A DNA stretch of 64,000 nucleotides from NCBI GenBank assembly GCA_937773775.1, contig CALJVL010000004.1:1-64000 (forward strand), read 5' to 3'. Both the position numbers and the translations under genes were made by a program. This DNA is from an uncultured Flavobacterium sp. (GTDB lineage: Bacteria > Bacteroidota > Bacteroidia > Flavobacteriales > Flavobacteriaceae). The notes beneath the pieces were generated by a model, which made no database searches, was not told the origin of the DNA, and worked only from the letters and a program-made list of their open reading frames with translations. The stretch's first letter is position 1. Each line of letters opens with the position of its first letter. Positions 29,249 through 38,807 of the stretch are shown piece by piece.

Positions 29249-30604
29249 ATGGCAGTTTCAGCCGAAGAACTAGGAACTGAGGATATAAAAAAACTCCTTT
29301 TAAAACAGGCAGCTCCAGCTTCTATTGGGATTTTATTCATGTCCGTAAATATACTAGTAGATACTATATTTGTTGGACAATGGATCGGTTCACTTGCTAT
29401 CGCTGCTGTAACTGTGGTCTTACCAATAACATTCTTTATTTCGTCATTAGGAATGGCTATCGGTATAGGTGGCGGATCTGTTCTTTCTAGGGCTCTTGGT
29501 GCAAAAAATTCAGAAAAAGCAAAAGTCACTTTTGCTAACCAAATTATGATGACCTTTATTTTGGCGTCAATTTTTGTTCTATTGGGAATTTTTTTTAGTG
29601 CTGATATGTTACTGCTTTTTGGTGCAAAGGGCCCCATAATAAAACCCGCAACTGAATTCTTCACCCCAATTATTGTTTCCGTTCCTTTCCTGGCACTTTG
29701 CATGATGGGAAACAATATTATAAGGGCGGAGGGCAAGGCTAAATTTGCTATGGTGGCCATGATTATTCCCGCTTTTGTCAATATTATACTAGACATTATT
29801 TTTATAAAAGTGCTAGGAATGGGTATGTTTGGGGCAGCTTTAGCGACGTCCATTTCTTACTTTATGTGCTTCCTCTTTGTTCTTTGGTTTTTTGTGTACA
29901 AAAGCGAATTAAGACTAAAAGCAAAACATTTTAAATTACACCTACCCATAATAAAAGAGATTACAGAACTGAGTTTTGTTACTTTTTCAAGACAAGGCGT
30001 AGTGAGTATTTTAGCAATCATCCTCAATCATACTTTATATTCCTATGGGGGAGAACATTCCATCGCCGTTTACGGGATAATTAGTAGAATGTTAATGTTT
30101 GCTCTCTTTCCTATTCTCGGAATCACACAAGGGTTTATTCCAATTGCCGGCTATAATCACGGAGCTCAAAACTACAAAAGGGTCAAGGAAAGCATCCAAA
30201 TTTCAATTAAATATGCAGCGCTGTTGGCGTCGCTAATTTTTGTTTTTATCCTTTATTATGCAACGCCTATTGTATCCGTTTTTACTACCGATCAAAGAGT
30301 AATTGCAGAGACACCCGATGCCTTGCGTTGGGTATTTGCCGCTTCTCCTATTATTGCCATCCAATTAATTGGAGCTGCCTATTTTCAAGCGGCAGGAAAT
30401 GCTAAGAAAGCTTTGTTGCTGACGCTTAGTAAGCAAGGCTTTTTCTTAATTCCATTAGTACTCCTACTACCTAATTTTTTCGGTATTTTTGGAATCTGGG
30501 TTGCCTTCCCTATTGCAGATGTGCTGTCAACCGTACTAACGGGTTATTTCCTAAGAAAAGAGATGACCACAAAATTGATTAAAACTGCCGACGAACCATT
30601 GTAA
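29249..30604 (+). CDS. MATE-family efflux transporter, copy 1
   Basis: Inner-membrane antiporter of 451 residues with about 12 membrane segments in two similar halves, expelling drugs or metabolites with Na+ or H+. SIGILFMSVNILVDTIFVGQ (about 25-44) and the FSRQGVVSILAIILNHTLYS stretch (about 247) fit the family. The start codon follows hemH without a gap. A close paralogue of the same length begins 1471 bases later, so the two arose by tandem duplication. Confidence 0.93.
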   Translation: MAVSAEELGTEDIKKLLLKQAAPASIGILFMSVNILVDTIFVGQWIGSLAIAAVTVVLPITFFISSLGMAIGIGGGSVLSRALGAKNSEKAKVTFANQIMMTFILASIFVLLGIFFSADMLLLFGAKGPIIKPATEFFTPIIVSVPFLALCMMGNNIIRAEGKAKFAMVAMIIPAFVNIILDIIFIKVLGMGMFGAALATSISYFMCFLFVLWFFVYKSELRLKAKHFKLHLPIIKEITELSFVTFSRQGVVSILAIILNHTLYSYGGEHSIAVYGIISRMLMFALFPILGITQGFIPIAGYNHGAQNYKRVKESIQISIKYAALLASLIFVFILYYATPIVSVFTTDQRVIAETPDALRWVFAASPIIAIQLIGAAYFQAAGNAKKALLLTLSKQGFFLIPLVLLLPNFFGIFGIWVAFPIADVLSTVLTGYFLRKEMTTKLIKTADEPL

Positions 30605-30629
30605 GAATCTCAACCTGCTATGTTTTATC

Positions 30630-30719
30630 TTTGCAGTTCTTTACTTAAACGCGGTGATACCAAGTGCAAAACCGTCAACAATTGGATTACTAAATGAGTA
30701 GCTCTCGAAAAAAACATAA
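30630..30719 (+). pseudogene. Decayed hemH 3' end between the two MATE genes
   Basis: About 90 bases match the end of hemH (TTTGCAGTT ... AATTGGATTA ... GTAGCTCT ... ATAAATGG) in the same position relative to the following MATE start. The frame is broken by small deletions and an in-frame stop. It shows that the duplicated unit was the hemH tail plus the MATE gene. Confidence 0.8.
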
Positions 30720-32075
30720 ATGGCAATAACTGACGAAGAACTAGGAACCACAGACATAAAAAAACTACTGATAAAACAGGCAGCGCCTGCCTCTATCGGG
30801 ATTTTGTTCATGTCACTAAATATCCTTATTGATACTATATTTGTTGGACAATGGATCGGTTCACTCGCTATCGCAGTAGTAACAGTAGTTTTTCCAATAA
30901 CGTTCTTAATTTCATCATTGGGAATGGCTATAGGTGTGGGGGGTGGTTCAGTTCTTTCGCGCGCTTTAGGTGCAAAAAACCGCAAAAAAGCAAAACTTAC
31001 TTTTGCCAATCAAATTATGATGACCTTCCTTTTAGCATCCATTTTTGTGATTTTAGGCTTTTTTTTTAGTAGAGAGTTGTTGCTTTTTTATGGAGCTAAA
31101 GGAGATATTATGGAACCTGCAACTATATTCCTATCACCCATTATAGTTTCAGTACCATTCCTTGCCCTTAGCATGATGGGAAATAACATTATTAGGGCAG
31201 AGGGACAAGCCACATATGCAATGGTGTCGATGATTATTCCAGCTCTTGTGAATATTGCATTGGATGTTGTATTTATAAAATTGATGAATTTAGGGCTATA
31301 TGGAGCAGCTCTTGCAACGGGTATTTCCTACTTTACGTGTTTTCTTTTTATTCTTTGGTACTTTATATATAAAACCGAGTTAAAGATGCAAGCGAAGGAT
31401 TTTAAATTCCATTTACCAATTATCAAAGAAATCACCTCACTTAGCTTTGTCTCTTTTTCTAGACAAGGTGTAGTAAGCATTTTAGCCATCATTCTCAATC
31501 ATACTTTATACTCATATGGCGGCGAAAATTCTATTATTGTTTACGGCATCATCAGTAAGACACTAATCTTTGCACTCTTCCCCGTTCTTGGAATTACGCA
31601 AGGATTCATTCCAATTGCCGGTTATAATTATGGAGCTGAAAATTACGGCAGAGTAAAAGAAAGCATCCAAATTTCAATCAAATATGCAGCGCTTTTAGCA
31701 TCATTAGTTTTTATCGTTATACTCTATTTCGCTGCCCCTATCATTGCCGTTTTCACTACTAATGAAAAGATAATTGTAGAAGCACCAAGCGCGTTGCGTT
31801 GGGTATTTGCCGCTTCTCCTGTAATAGCGGTCCAGTTAATTGGAGCTGCTTATTTTCAAGCAGCGGGAAAGGCTAAAAAGGCCTTACTGCTAACGCTAAG
31901 TAAACAAGGCTTTTTCTTAATTCCTTTAGTACTCATACTACCGAATTTTTTCGGTATTTTTGGAGTGTGGGTTGCCTTCCCTATTGCTGATGTGGCATCA
32001 ACAATTCTCACAGGCTATTTCCTGAGAAAAGAAATGAATACAAAATTGATTAATACTACCGATGGATTATTATAA
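30720..32075 (+). CDS. MATE-family efflux transporter, copy 2
   Basis: Paralogue of the preceding transporter, 451 residues, aligning end to end without gaps. Differences are spread across the chain and mostly conservative, and many codons differ only at the third base, so the duplication is old and both copies are kept by selection. Its 3' end overlaps hemJ by 14 bases, which suggests this copy occupies the original position ahead of hemJ. Substrates of the two pumps may differ. Confidence 0.93.
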   Translation: MAITDEELGTTDIKKLLIKQAAPASIGILFMSLNILIDTIFVGQWIGSLAIAVVTVVFPITFLISSLGMAIGVGGGSVLSRALGAKNRKKAKLTFANQIMMTFLLASIFVILGFFFSRELLLFYGAKGDIMEPATIFLSPIIVSVPFLALSMMGNNIIRAEGQATYAMVSMIIPALVNIALDVVFIKLMNLGLYGAALATGISYFTCFLFILWYFIYKTELKMQAKDFKFHLPIIKEITSLSFVSFSRQGVVSILAIILNHTLYSYGGENSIIVYGIISKTLIFALFPVLGITQGFIPIAGYNYGAENYGRVKESIQISIKYAALLASLVFIVILYFAAPIIAVFTTNEKIIVEAPSALRWVFAASPVIAVQLIGAAYFQAAGKAKKALLLTLSKQGFFLIPLVLILPNFFGIFGVWVAFPIADVASTILTGYFLRKEMNTKLINTTDGLL

Positions 32076-32616
32076 CTACCTCAAATCCCTACACCTCATC
32101 TTTGTAATTACATGGTTTGCAGGTTTATTTTATATTGTACGCTTGTTTGTGTACCAAATTGAAGCTGCCCAAAAGCCATCACCAGAAAAGGAAATTTTAC
32201 AAGCGCAGTATAAAATCATGACCTACCGCCTTTGGTATATTATCACTTGGCCTTCTGCTATATTGGCAAGTATATTTGCGTATTGGATGCTGTTTTTTAC
32301 TGACCTAGGTAAAGCTTGGCTACAAATGCCATGGATGCATGTAAAACTTGGCTTTGTATTTGCATTGTATTTATACCACGGGAAATGTCAACAAATTTTC
32401 AATCAATTACAAAACGACCAAATTAAATACACTACCAACTTTATGCGCTTATGGAATGAAGGAGCTACCATCATTCTTTTCGCGGTAGTCTTTTTAGTTA
32501 TTCTTAAAAATGCCGTCAATTGGATTTACGGAGTTATTGGAATTTTTATTTTCGCACTTACAATTATGTTGGGTTTTAAGTTTTACAAAAAGATTCGAGA
32601 AAGAAATCAATCTTAA
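32062..32616 (+). CDS. hemJ: Protoporphyrinogen IX oxidase, HemJ type
   Basis: Membrane protein of 184 residues with about four or five membrane helices and the HemJ (UPF0093) pattern: LKSLHLIFVITWFAGLFY with conserved His11, ITWPSAILA, and MHVKLGFVFALYLYHG. HemJ oxidises protoporphyrinogen IX to protoporphyrin IX before ferrochelatase. Annotators often label this family CopD-like or hypothetical. It overlaps the second MATE gene and completes the late heme steps begun by hemF, with hemH upstream. Confidence 0.85.
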   Translation: MDYYNYLKSLHLIFVITWFAGLFYIVRLFVYQIEAAQKPSPEKEILQAQYKIMTYRLWYIITWPSAILASIFAYWMLFFTDLGKAWLQMPWMHVKLGFVFALYLYHGKCQQIFNQLQNDQIKYTTNFMRLWNEGATIILFAVVFLVILKNAVNWIYGVIGIFIFALTIMLGFKFYKKIRERNQS

Positions 32617-32618
32617 TT

Positions 32619-34091
32619 ATGTTAAAAGGCTTCAAAATATCGATGTTATCTTTGCGAATTAGAATATTCCTTTCGATGATCGTATTGATTATTGTAGCCT
32701 CCGTCCTACTGGCTTCTATTTCCATTATCCAGTTTAAAAACGAAGCTAAAGAATACCATCAAGAGCGATTAGAACGCAAAGAAAATGCAGTTCGAGAACA
32801 TATTAACTATGTGCTCTCCACAACGACCTACCCACTGACAACCGAAAATCTAGATTTAATTTTCAAGGATAAAATTCACGAGCTCGCGCACATACATAAC
32901 ATTGAAATTAATATTTACGGATTAAACGGAAAACTTTTAAAGTCCTCTAAAGAATCATTTTCCGTTGATAAAGTTTTGCCTCCAATCCCCAAATATATTT
33001 TAAAACTGGTTCGTTCCTCAATTGAGAAAAGGTATGTAGACATCAGGACGGTAAACGGTGTTAAGAACCGATCTTCTTTTACAGAAATAAAAGACGACAA
33101 ATTCAAGCCCTTAGGTGTTTTGAACTTACCATATCTGGAGGATGACGGTTTCTACGACAAGGAATTGAAAAGTTTTCTAATTCGCTTAGGGCAGGTCTAT
33201 TCCTTTATGCTGATTGTTGCTTTTGGACTAGCCTATTTTCTTGCCACATATATAACAAAGTCATTGAAGACGATTTCAGATCGCTTAAACGAAACCAGTT
33301 TAAAGCAAAAAAATAAAAAAATCGTCTTAGAGGCTAGTAGCAAAGAAATCAACCTTCTAATCACCGCATACAACCGAATGGTGGATGAACTTGAAGTCAG
33401 TGCAGTAAAACTGGCGCAAAGCGAGAGAGAAGAGGCTTGGAGAGAAATGGCAAAGCAAGTAGCTCACGAAATTAAAAACCCATTGACACCAATGCGCTTA
33501 ACTGTACAGAGTTTTCAAAGAAAATTCGACCCCAATGATCCGGAAATAAAGCAAAAAATGGACGATTACTCGGAAACATTGATTCAACAAATAGACACCA
33601 TGAATTCTGTTGCATCCGCTTTTTCAAATTTCGCCTCGATGCCCGCTCAACAAAATGAGACCTTAAACGTTGTGGAGGTGGTGGAACTCGCTTTGGATAT
33701 TTTCAACGAGGAGTTTATTATTTTTGAAAGTAACTCTTCAGAGATAATATCGAAAATAGACCGGACGCAACTGATTAGAATTATCACTAATTTAGTCAAA
33801 AACGCCATTCAATCCATACCAGAACCTCAAGAGGACAAAAAGGTTTTCATAAACGTAAAAAAAGACGTGAATAATGTCTTGATTAGCGTTACTGACAATG
33901 GAACGGGAATCAGCCCAGAAGACACTAACCGTATCTTCGAATTTAAATTTACAACAAAAAACAGCGGAATGGGTCTGGGTTTGGGTATTATTAAAAACAT
34001 CATCGAAAATTATAAAGGAACAATTACCTTTGAAACAGAATATGGAAAAGGAACTCAATTTACAGTTTCGCTTCCTATAATTAACTCCTAA
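32619..34091 (+). CDS. NtrY-like sensor histidine kinase
   Basis: Membrane kinase of 490 residues: membrane segment (about 13-36), periplasmic sensor part, second segment (about 190-212), HAMP linker, then HisKA with the phospho-acceptor His283 in VAHEIKNPLTPMRL and a HATPase domain with LIRIITNLVKNAIQS and the loops DNGTGISPE and GMGLGLGI. It begins two bases after hemJ. No response regulator is adjacent. An internal ATG at codon 9 (MLSLRIRIF) is an alternative start. Confidence 0.92.
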   Translation: MLKGFKISMLSLRIRIFLSMIVLIIVASVLLASISIIQFKNEAKEYHQERLERKENAVREHINYVLSTTTYPLTTENLDLIFKDKIHELAHIHNIEINIYGLNGKLLKSSKESFSVDKVLPPIPKYILKLVRSSIEKRYVDIRTVNGVKNRSSFTEIKDDKFKPLGVLNLPYLEDDGFYDKELKSFLIRLGQVYSFMLIVAFGLAYFLATYITKSLKTISDRLNETSLKQKNKKIVLEASSKEINLLITAYNRMVDELEVSAVKLAQSEREEAWREMAKQVAHEIKNPLTPMRLTVQSFQRKFDPNDPEIKQKMDDYSETLIQQIDTMNSVASAFSNFASMPAQQNETLNVVEVVELALDIFNEEFIIFESNSSEIISKIDRTQLIRIITNLVKNAIQSIPEPQEDKKVFINVKKDVNNVLISVTDNGTGISPEDTNRIFEFKFTTKNSGMGLGLGIIKNIIENYKGTITFETEYGKGTQFTVSLPIINS

Positions 34092-34100
34092 ATTATTACA

Positions 34101-34883
34101 ATGAGCTACAAAAACCTTTTAGTCGCAAAAGAAGACAGCATTGCAACCATAACTATAAACCGCCCTACGAAACTTAATGCGCTAAATAAAGAGATCATCC
34201 AAGAGTTACATCGCGCTTTTCATGAGTTAGAAAAAGATCATGAAACCCGTGTTGTTATTTTAACTGGTAGCGGCGAAAAAGCTTTTGTAGCTGGAGCTGA
34301 TATTGCTGAGTTTTCCGAATTTTCGGTTGAAGAAGCTGTTCAGTTAGCTGCGCAGGGGCAAAACATCCTGTTTAACTTTGTTGAAAACCTAAAAACACCT
34401 GTAATTGCAGCTGTCAACGGTTTTGCCCTCGGAGGAGGACTAGAATTGGCAATGGCCTGTCATTTTAGAATAGCTTCTGACAATGCCAAAATGGGCTTGC
34501 CAGAAGTATCTTTAGGTGTCATTCCGGGTTATGGTGGAACGCAACGTCTACCTCAACTAATTGGAAAAGGACGTGCTATGGAAATGATATTGACAGCCAA
34601 TATGGTGACAGCCGAGGATGCCTATAGAATGGGATTAGTGAACAATGTTATTCCACAAGCGGAACTCATAGATTACTGTAACGGAATTGCAAAAAAAATT
34701 ATTAAAAATTCCCCTACAGCTATAGGTGCTGCCATAAAGTCAATCAACGCAAACTATACAGATGGCATAAACGGTTTTGAGACTGAAATAAAATCCTTTA
34801 GTAAATGTTTTGGAACAGAAGACTTTAAGGAGGGAACAACTGCCTTTTTAAAGAAAAGGAAAGCCGTCTTTACAAGGAAATAA
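34101..34883 (+). CDS. Enoyl-CoA hydratase/isomerase family protein
   Basis: Crotonase-fold enzyme of 260 residues. The oxyanion-hole segments are GEKAFVAGADIAEF (about 57-70) and NGFALGGGLELAMACH (about 101-116). The second catalytic Glu region is PEVSLGVIPGYGGTQRLP. It hydrates 2-enoyl-CoA to 3-hydroxyacyl-CoA in fatty acid or butanoate metabolism. It starts nine bases after the kinase and is followed by a terminator-like hairpin. Confidence 0.9.
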   Translation: MSYKNLLVAKEDSIATITINRPTKLNALNKEIIQELHRAFHELEKDHETRVVILTGSGEKAFVAGADIAEFSEFSVEEAVQLAAQGQNILFNFVENLKTPVIAAVNGFALGGGLELAMACHFRIASDNAKMGLPEVSLGVIPGYGGTQRLPQLIGKGRAMEMILTANMVTAEDAYRMGLVNNVIPQAELIDYCNGIAKKIIKNSPTAIGAAIKSINANYTDGINGFETEIKSFSKCFGTEDFKEGTTAFLKKRKAVFTRK

Positions 34884-34916
34884 AACTTTTTATATTCCAC
34901 TTAAAATACTTCTAAC

Positions 34917-34952
34917 TGCAGGTTCTACGATTACAAAAACATAGAATCTGCA
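34917..34952. terminator. Hairpin after the enoyl-CoA hydratase gene
   Basis: An 11-bp stem (TGCAGGTTCTA with TAGAATCTGCA, one G-T pair) encloses a 14-base loop. No long T run follows, so it is a weak terminator or a transcript-end stabiliser. Confidence 0.5.
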
Positions 34953-35080
34953 ATTGTTCATTTAAACAAACCCAAACGATTCATTCATCAAGCAAATTTT
35001 TTCTTTATTAGTCGGCTATTTTGCTTTACAAAACCTAATTTTGCAAAATTATACCTCAAAATATTCAACAACTAAAAATT

Positions 35081-35491
35081 ATGATTATGTCTTTTCAACC
35101 TGTATTCGTTCAATTTTGGGATAAAGTAAAAGAAAGTATCAAAAATGGTACTTATGCTAAATTGACTTTGGCCAAAACTATTGGTGATACTGAATTGAAA
35201 AACATCTATGTACGTCCTGTATTACTGGAGAATGATGTTTTCAGTCTTTCCCTTAGTGCTAAGTATAAAACAGAGGAAATTGAGAGTTTCCATACGATCG
35301 ATGAAGCCTTTTTAGTTTTGACACCTTATTTGAATAATCCATTTTTGACAGCCTTGTTGTTTACGACAGAAAATGACATTACTTTTAAACTGAATAAAAA
35401 AAGAGTAGCAAGCATTATAGAGCAGGCTCCCACTTTTAAAAGCGCATCAGATGTTATCCTAGAAATGAAGGCAAAAGGCATTTCGATTTAG
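35081..35491 (+). CDS. Conserved small protein of unknown function
   Basis: Cytoplasmic protein of 136 residues without signal peptide or membrane segment. It looks like a conserved flavobacterial hypothetical: FQPVFVQFWDKVKESIKNGT at the start, a central beta-rich part and a C-terminal helix. No motif suggests a reaction. The ATG two codons in (MSFQPV) is an equally good start. A -7 box TAATTTTG lies at 35036-35043. It is flanked by noncoding DNA and so is monocistronic. Confidence 0.65.
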   Translation: MIMSFQPVFVQFWDKVKESIKNGTYAKLTLAKTIGDTELKNIYVRPVLLENDVFSLSLSAKYKTEEIESFHTIDEAFLVLTPYLNNPFLTALLFTTENDITFKLNKKRVASIIEQAPTFKSASDVILEMKAKGISI

Positions 35492-35686
35492 GATTTTTGA
35501 TTAACGATTTTTGATTTAAAACCAGCAATCCAAAAAATACCTGAAATTTAAAATAGTGGTTAGAGACCAGAATTTAGTAATCAGTTCATGGCTTGGGTGT
35601 AAAAAGACTATAATCGATCTTTTTTAATTAAAGCAGCAGTATTTGGCCGTCAACAAACTGAATACTAAAAACTGAACACTGTTTAC

Positions 35687-36340
35687 TTACTTTTCCCCCT
35701 CCCATTCTGCATAAAACTGGCTTAAAAAACCTTCCATATAGCGGTGTCTTTCTTTCGCAATTTGTTTGCCAGATTGGGTATTCATCTTATCTTGTAGCAG
35801 TAATAACTTTTCGTAAAAATGATTCAGCGTGGGTGCCTCACTATTTTTGTACTCTTCCTTCGTCATCTTGGTATTGGGAGCAATTTTAGGGTCATAGAGC
35901 GTTCTATTCTTGAATCCCCCATAATTGAACGTTCTCGCAATTCCGATGGCTCCCAAGGCGTCTAAACGATCCGCGTCCTGAACTATATTCAACTCTATTG
36001 AAGTAAAAGCTTTTTCGAAATTACCTCCCTTATAGGAAATGTTCTCAATGATCTTAACCACATGATCGATTATTGCCACATCTACATTTTCTGACTCCAA
36101 AAATGTTCTAGCAACTTTAGGCCCTACGGATTCATCTCCGTCATTAAACTTACTGTCGGCTATATCGTGAAGTAAAGCACCTACTTTTACAACCGTTACG
36201 TCGCAAACTTCATTCTGTGCAATTAACATTGCATTTTTATACACTCTTTCTATATGGAACCAGTCATGACCTCCTTCAGCATTCTCCAATTTATCTTTTA
36301 CAAAAGCTATTGTATTACCAACTATGTCAGTCTTATTCAT
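35687..36340 (-). CDS. HD-domain phosphohydrolase
   Basis: Metal-dependent HD hydrolase of 217 residues similar to the YedJ/PdeL group. The His/Asp metal ligands are visible in HDWFHIERVYKNA (about 24-36) and LLHDIADSKF (about 56-65), with VQDADRLDALGAIGIAR (about 119-135) completing the site. It likely cleaves a phosphate ester or nucleotide; the substrate is unknown. Confidence 0.88.
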   Translation of the reverse strand: MNKTDIVGNTIAFVKDKLENAEGGHDWFHIERVYKNAMLIAQNEVCDVTVVKVGALLHDIADSKFNDGDESVGPKVARTFLESENVDVAIIDHVVKIIENISYKGGNFEKAFTSIELNIVQDADRLDALGAIGIARTFNYGGFKNRTLYDPKIAPNTKMTKEEYKNSEAPTLNHFYEKLLLLQDKMNTQSGKQIAKERHRYMEGFLSQFYAEWEGEK

Positions 36341-36360
36341 TTTTTATTGCTCTAAAAAAA

Positions 36361-36399
36361 TGTTGGTTTCTTAAGATTTAAAAACCTCAAAAACCAACA
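36361..36399 (-). terminator. Terminator of the desaturase gene
   Basis: A 9-bp stem (TGTTGGTTT with AAACCAACA) lies downstream of the desaturase stop. On the minus strand it is followed by a run of seven T. Confidence 0.75.
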
Positions 36400-36436
36400 C
36401 TTATTATTATTTATTTACTATCCCAAGCCTTTATAA

Positions 36437-37423
36437 CTATATTCTAGCTGGTTCCACCCATTTGAATATATGAGACTCTTGCGGAATGGTCATTCTTTCT
36501 GAAATTCTGGCCATTCTTGCAGGTAATTTCATTAGGTAATCTCTTGCTTTTTCAGCTTCGTCCGTCAGGCCGGTAATCTTATCAATTTCCCACTTATCCA
36601 TTAATTTCTGCATGATATCAATGTAGTCAGCAGCAGTGTATACACCAATTCGTTGTGCAGAATCGGAAAACTGCTCGAAAGCGCTACTTATCTTTTGTCC
36701 TGACTCTCTCAAAAAATGAGCTGGCATAACAATTTTTTGCTTCATCATATACTGAAAAGCAATCATCATTTCACTTGGATCAACCTGAAAAATTCTGGTC
36801 ACGAACTCGCTGTAGGCATGATGATGGCGCATTTCGTCACCAGCAATCATCTTACACATTTTGGCTAATTTGTTATCCCCGAATTTCTTAGCCATTTGCG
36901 CTACCCTATTGTGAGAAACATAGGTTGCTAACTCTTGAAAACTAGTATAAACGAAGTTCTTATAGGGGTCCCTTCCAGTACCAATATCAAATCCGTCACT
37001 AATAAGATGCTGCGTAGTCATTTCAATTTCACGCATGTTCACACGACCAGATAAATACAAGTATTTATTCAATAAATCACCGTGACGGTTTTCCTCTCCA
37101 GTCCACTGCCTGATCCATTTAGACCATCCGTTTCTTCCTACGTTATCTACCCCGTCCACATCCATTAACCAGGATTCATAGGTAGGAAGCGCTTCTTCGG
37201 TAATAGTGTCACCCACTAGGGTTACCCAGAAATCATAAGGTAAATCCTTTGCGATTTCGCGTAATTCTTTAACCTCTTCAAAAAAAGTATCGCTCTCTGA
37301 ATTAGGTAAAAAATCAGCTGGTTGCCAAATTTTTTCTACTGGTATTAAAAACTGATCAACGTAGTTGTCAACGTCTTTTTCTAAAAACTGCATAACCTCT
37401 AATCTAATATTTTTTGTTGACAT
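36437..37423 (-). CDS. Acyl-ACP desaturase (stearoyl-ACP type)
   Basis: Soluble di-iron desaturase of 328 residues that adds a double bond to acyl-ACP with O2. The ferritin-like iron ligands are EENRHGD (first ExxH, about 129-135) and DEMRHHHAY (second, about 193-201). The four-helix core and length fit the FA_desaturase_2 family. A PlsC acyltransferase lies 10 bases upstream on the same strand, so the pair modifies membrane lipid composition from one transcript. Confidence 0.93.
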   Translation of the reverse strand: MSTKNIRLEVMQFLEKDVDNYVDQFLIPVEKIWQPADFLPNSESDTFFEEVKELREIAKDLPYDFWVTLVGDTITEEALPTYESWLMDVDGVDNVGRNGWSKWIRQWTGEENRHGDLLNKYLYLSGRVNMREIEMTTQHLISDGFDIGTGRDPYKNFVYTSFQELATYVSHNRVAQMAKKFGDNKLAKMCKMIAGDEMRHHHAYSEFVTRIFQVDPSEMMIAFQYMMKQKIVMPAHFLRESGQKISSAFEQFSDSAQRIGVYTAADYIDIMQKLMDKWEIDKITGLTDEAEKARDYLMKLPARMARISERMTIPQESHIFKWVEPARI

Positions 37424-37433
37424 TTTATATAAA

Positions 37434-38168
37434 TTAAAATTTTATTCCTTTTACTACTTCACCTTCTGTCTTCTCCATTAACTCAGCAAAATCAAGCTCG
37501 CTAACTGCTAATGGCTTATGAACTACAAAGGTAAGACGATTTCCGAGACCAAGCGGGAAAAAACCATATTTAACCACTTTCCAAGAATTATTTATGCTTA
37601 TTGGAACTACGTAAGCCGATGGAGCGTACTTACACAGTATTTTTAATCCGCTTTGTGCAAAAACCCTTGGCTTACCCGTTTTACTGCGCGTACCTTCTGG
37701 AAAAATAACTGCTGCACGTTTGTTTTTTTCAATGTATTCCGCCAACTTTTTAATTTCTGGAATGGCTTGTTTAGAGTCTTTTCGGTCAATCAATGCCGAA
37801 CCACCATGACGTAAATTAAAGGAGACACTTGGAATTCCTTTTCCTAGTTCCTTTTTACTCACAAATTTACAATGAAACTTACGCAAAAACCAAATCATTG
37901 CAATAATATCGTACATGCTTTGATGATTGGACACAAATATTATGGGAGCATCTTTTGGTATGTTGTCTATATTCTCAAATTTGTAGCTGGTTCCTAAAAG
38001 ATTCGAGCATTTTACTAAAAAAAAATTGAGGTAATCAACACTTACTTTGTGGGCATTATATCCAAAAAGATTAAAGCAAACCCATTGAATTGGATGAAAA
38101 ATGACCAACGTAAGGCCGAAACACAAATAATACAATACAGATATGGGGTACGAAACCAGTTTTTCCAT
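37434..38168 (-). CDS. plsC: 1-acyl-sn-glycerol-3-phosphate acyltransferase, copy 1
   Basis: Membrane-associated acyltransferase of 244 residues that makes phosphatidate. The N-terminus has one or two membrane segments. The catalytic NHxxxxD motif is SNHQSMYDII (about 78-87), and FPEGTRSK (about 151-158) binds the phosphate. It is co-transcribed with the acyl-ACP desaturase. A second PlsC-family gene is at 49818. Confidence 0.9.
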   Translation of the reverse strand: MEKLVSYPISVLYYLCFGLTLVIFHPIQWVCFNLFGYNAHKVSVDYLNFFLVKCSNLLGTSYKFENIDNIPKDAPIIFVSNHQSMYDIIAMIWFLRKFHCKFVSKKELGKGIPSVSFNLRHGGSALIDRKDSKQAIPEIKKLAEYIEKNKRAAVIFPEGTRSKTGKPRVFAQSGLKILCKYAPSAYVVPISINNSWKVVKYGFFPLGLGNRLTFVVHKPLAVSELDFAELMEKTEGEVVKGIKF

Positions 38169-38293
38169 GCTTAAAATATTAACTACAAAAGTAAGAAATA
38201 TATTTTTTCCTGCTATTTAAATCCCAAACAATAATAGGTTTGCTGTTTAATTGTACATTTGCTAGCTAAAATATTTACGCTTTACCATTACAA

Positions 38294-38707
38294 ATGAACT
38301 TCACTTATCCAAAAAACGAAAAACTGAAAAGCAAAATTACAATCGGATTATTATTTACTGATGGGGAATCAGTGTCTAAATACCCGTTGCGATTGGTTTA
38401 CCATTCCGGTGCGTTAAGTGACAGTCAAAAACTAAAAATGGGAGTTTCCGTTTCTAAGAAAAACTTTAAAAAAGCAGTAGATCGCAATTACTTTAAACGA
38501 ATCCTCCGCGAAACCTATCGACTGAACAAACATATACTCGTTGATAACTTAGACAAACCACATGCCTTTATGTTATTTTATCAAACCAAAGACCGCTTGA
38601 CTTATGACGAAATCAATACCAAGACAATCCAATTGTTCGAAAAATTCGTTTCACAAAACATAAAAAAAGACCAAACGGACATTCCCAACATCTCGGCAAT
38701 TGAGTAG
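38294..38707 (+). CDS. rnpA: Ribonuclease P protein component
   Basis: Small basic protein of 137 residues that helps the RNase P RNA remove tRNA 5' leaders. The conserved RNA-binding helix is KAVDRNYFKRILRETYR (about 58-74). The gene is not next to rpmH, which is usual in Bacteroidota. A -7-like TACATTTG lies about 40 bases upstream of the start. The S41 protease follows after 100 bases. Confidence 0.92.
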   Translation: MNFTYPKNEKLKSKITIGLLFTDGESVSKYPLRLVYHSGALSDSQKLKMGVSVSKKNFKKAVDRNYFKRILRETYRLNKHILVDNLDKPHAFMLFYQTKDRLTYDEINTKTIQLFEKFVSQNIKKDQTDIPNISAIE

Positions 38708-38807
38708 TTTCTCTCTAAATAACCTAAATTCAGATTAATTCTATACGGCTCTCTTTATTGCTGATTTATTCTTAATTTAGTGGGCTTTAATCTAAGAATA
38801 AAATATT

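Noticed and set aside
29119..29853. Long minus-strand open frame opposite hemH and the MATE gene
   Set aside because: It lies antisense to two well-recognised genes and is an echo of their codon pattern; a matching one occurs opposite the second MATE gene.
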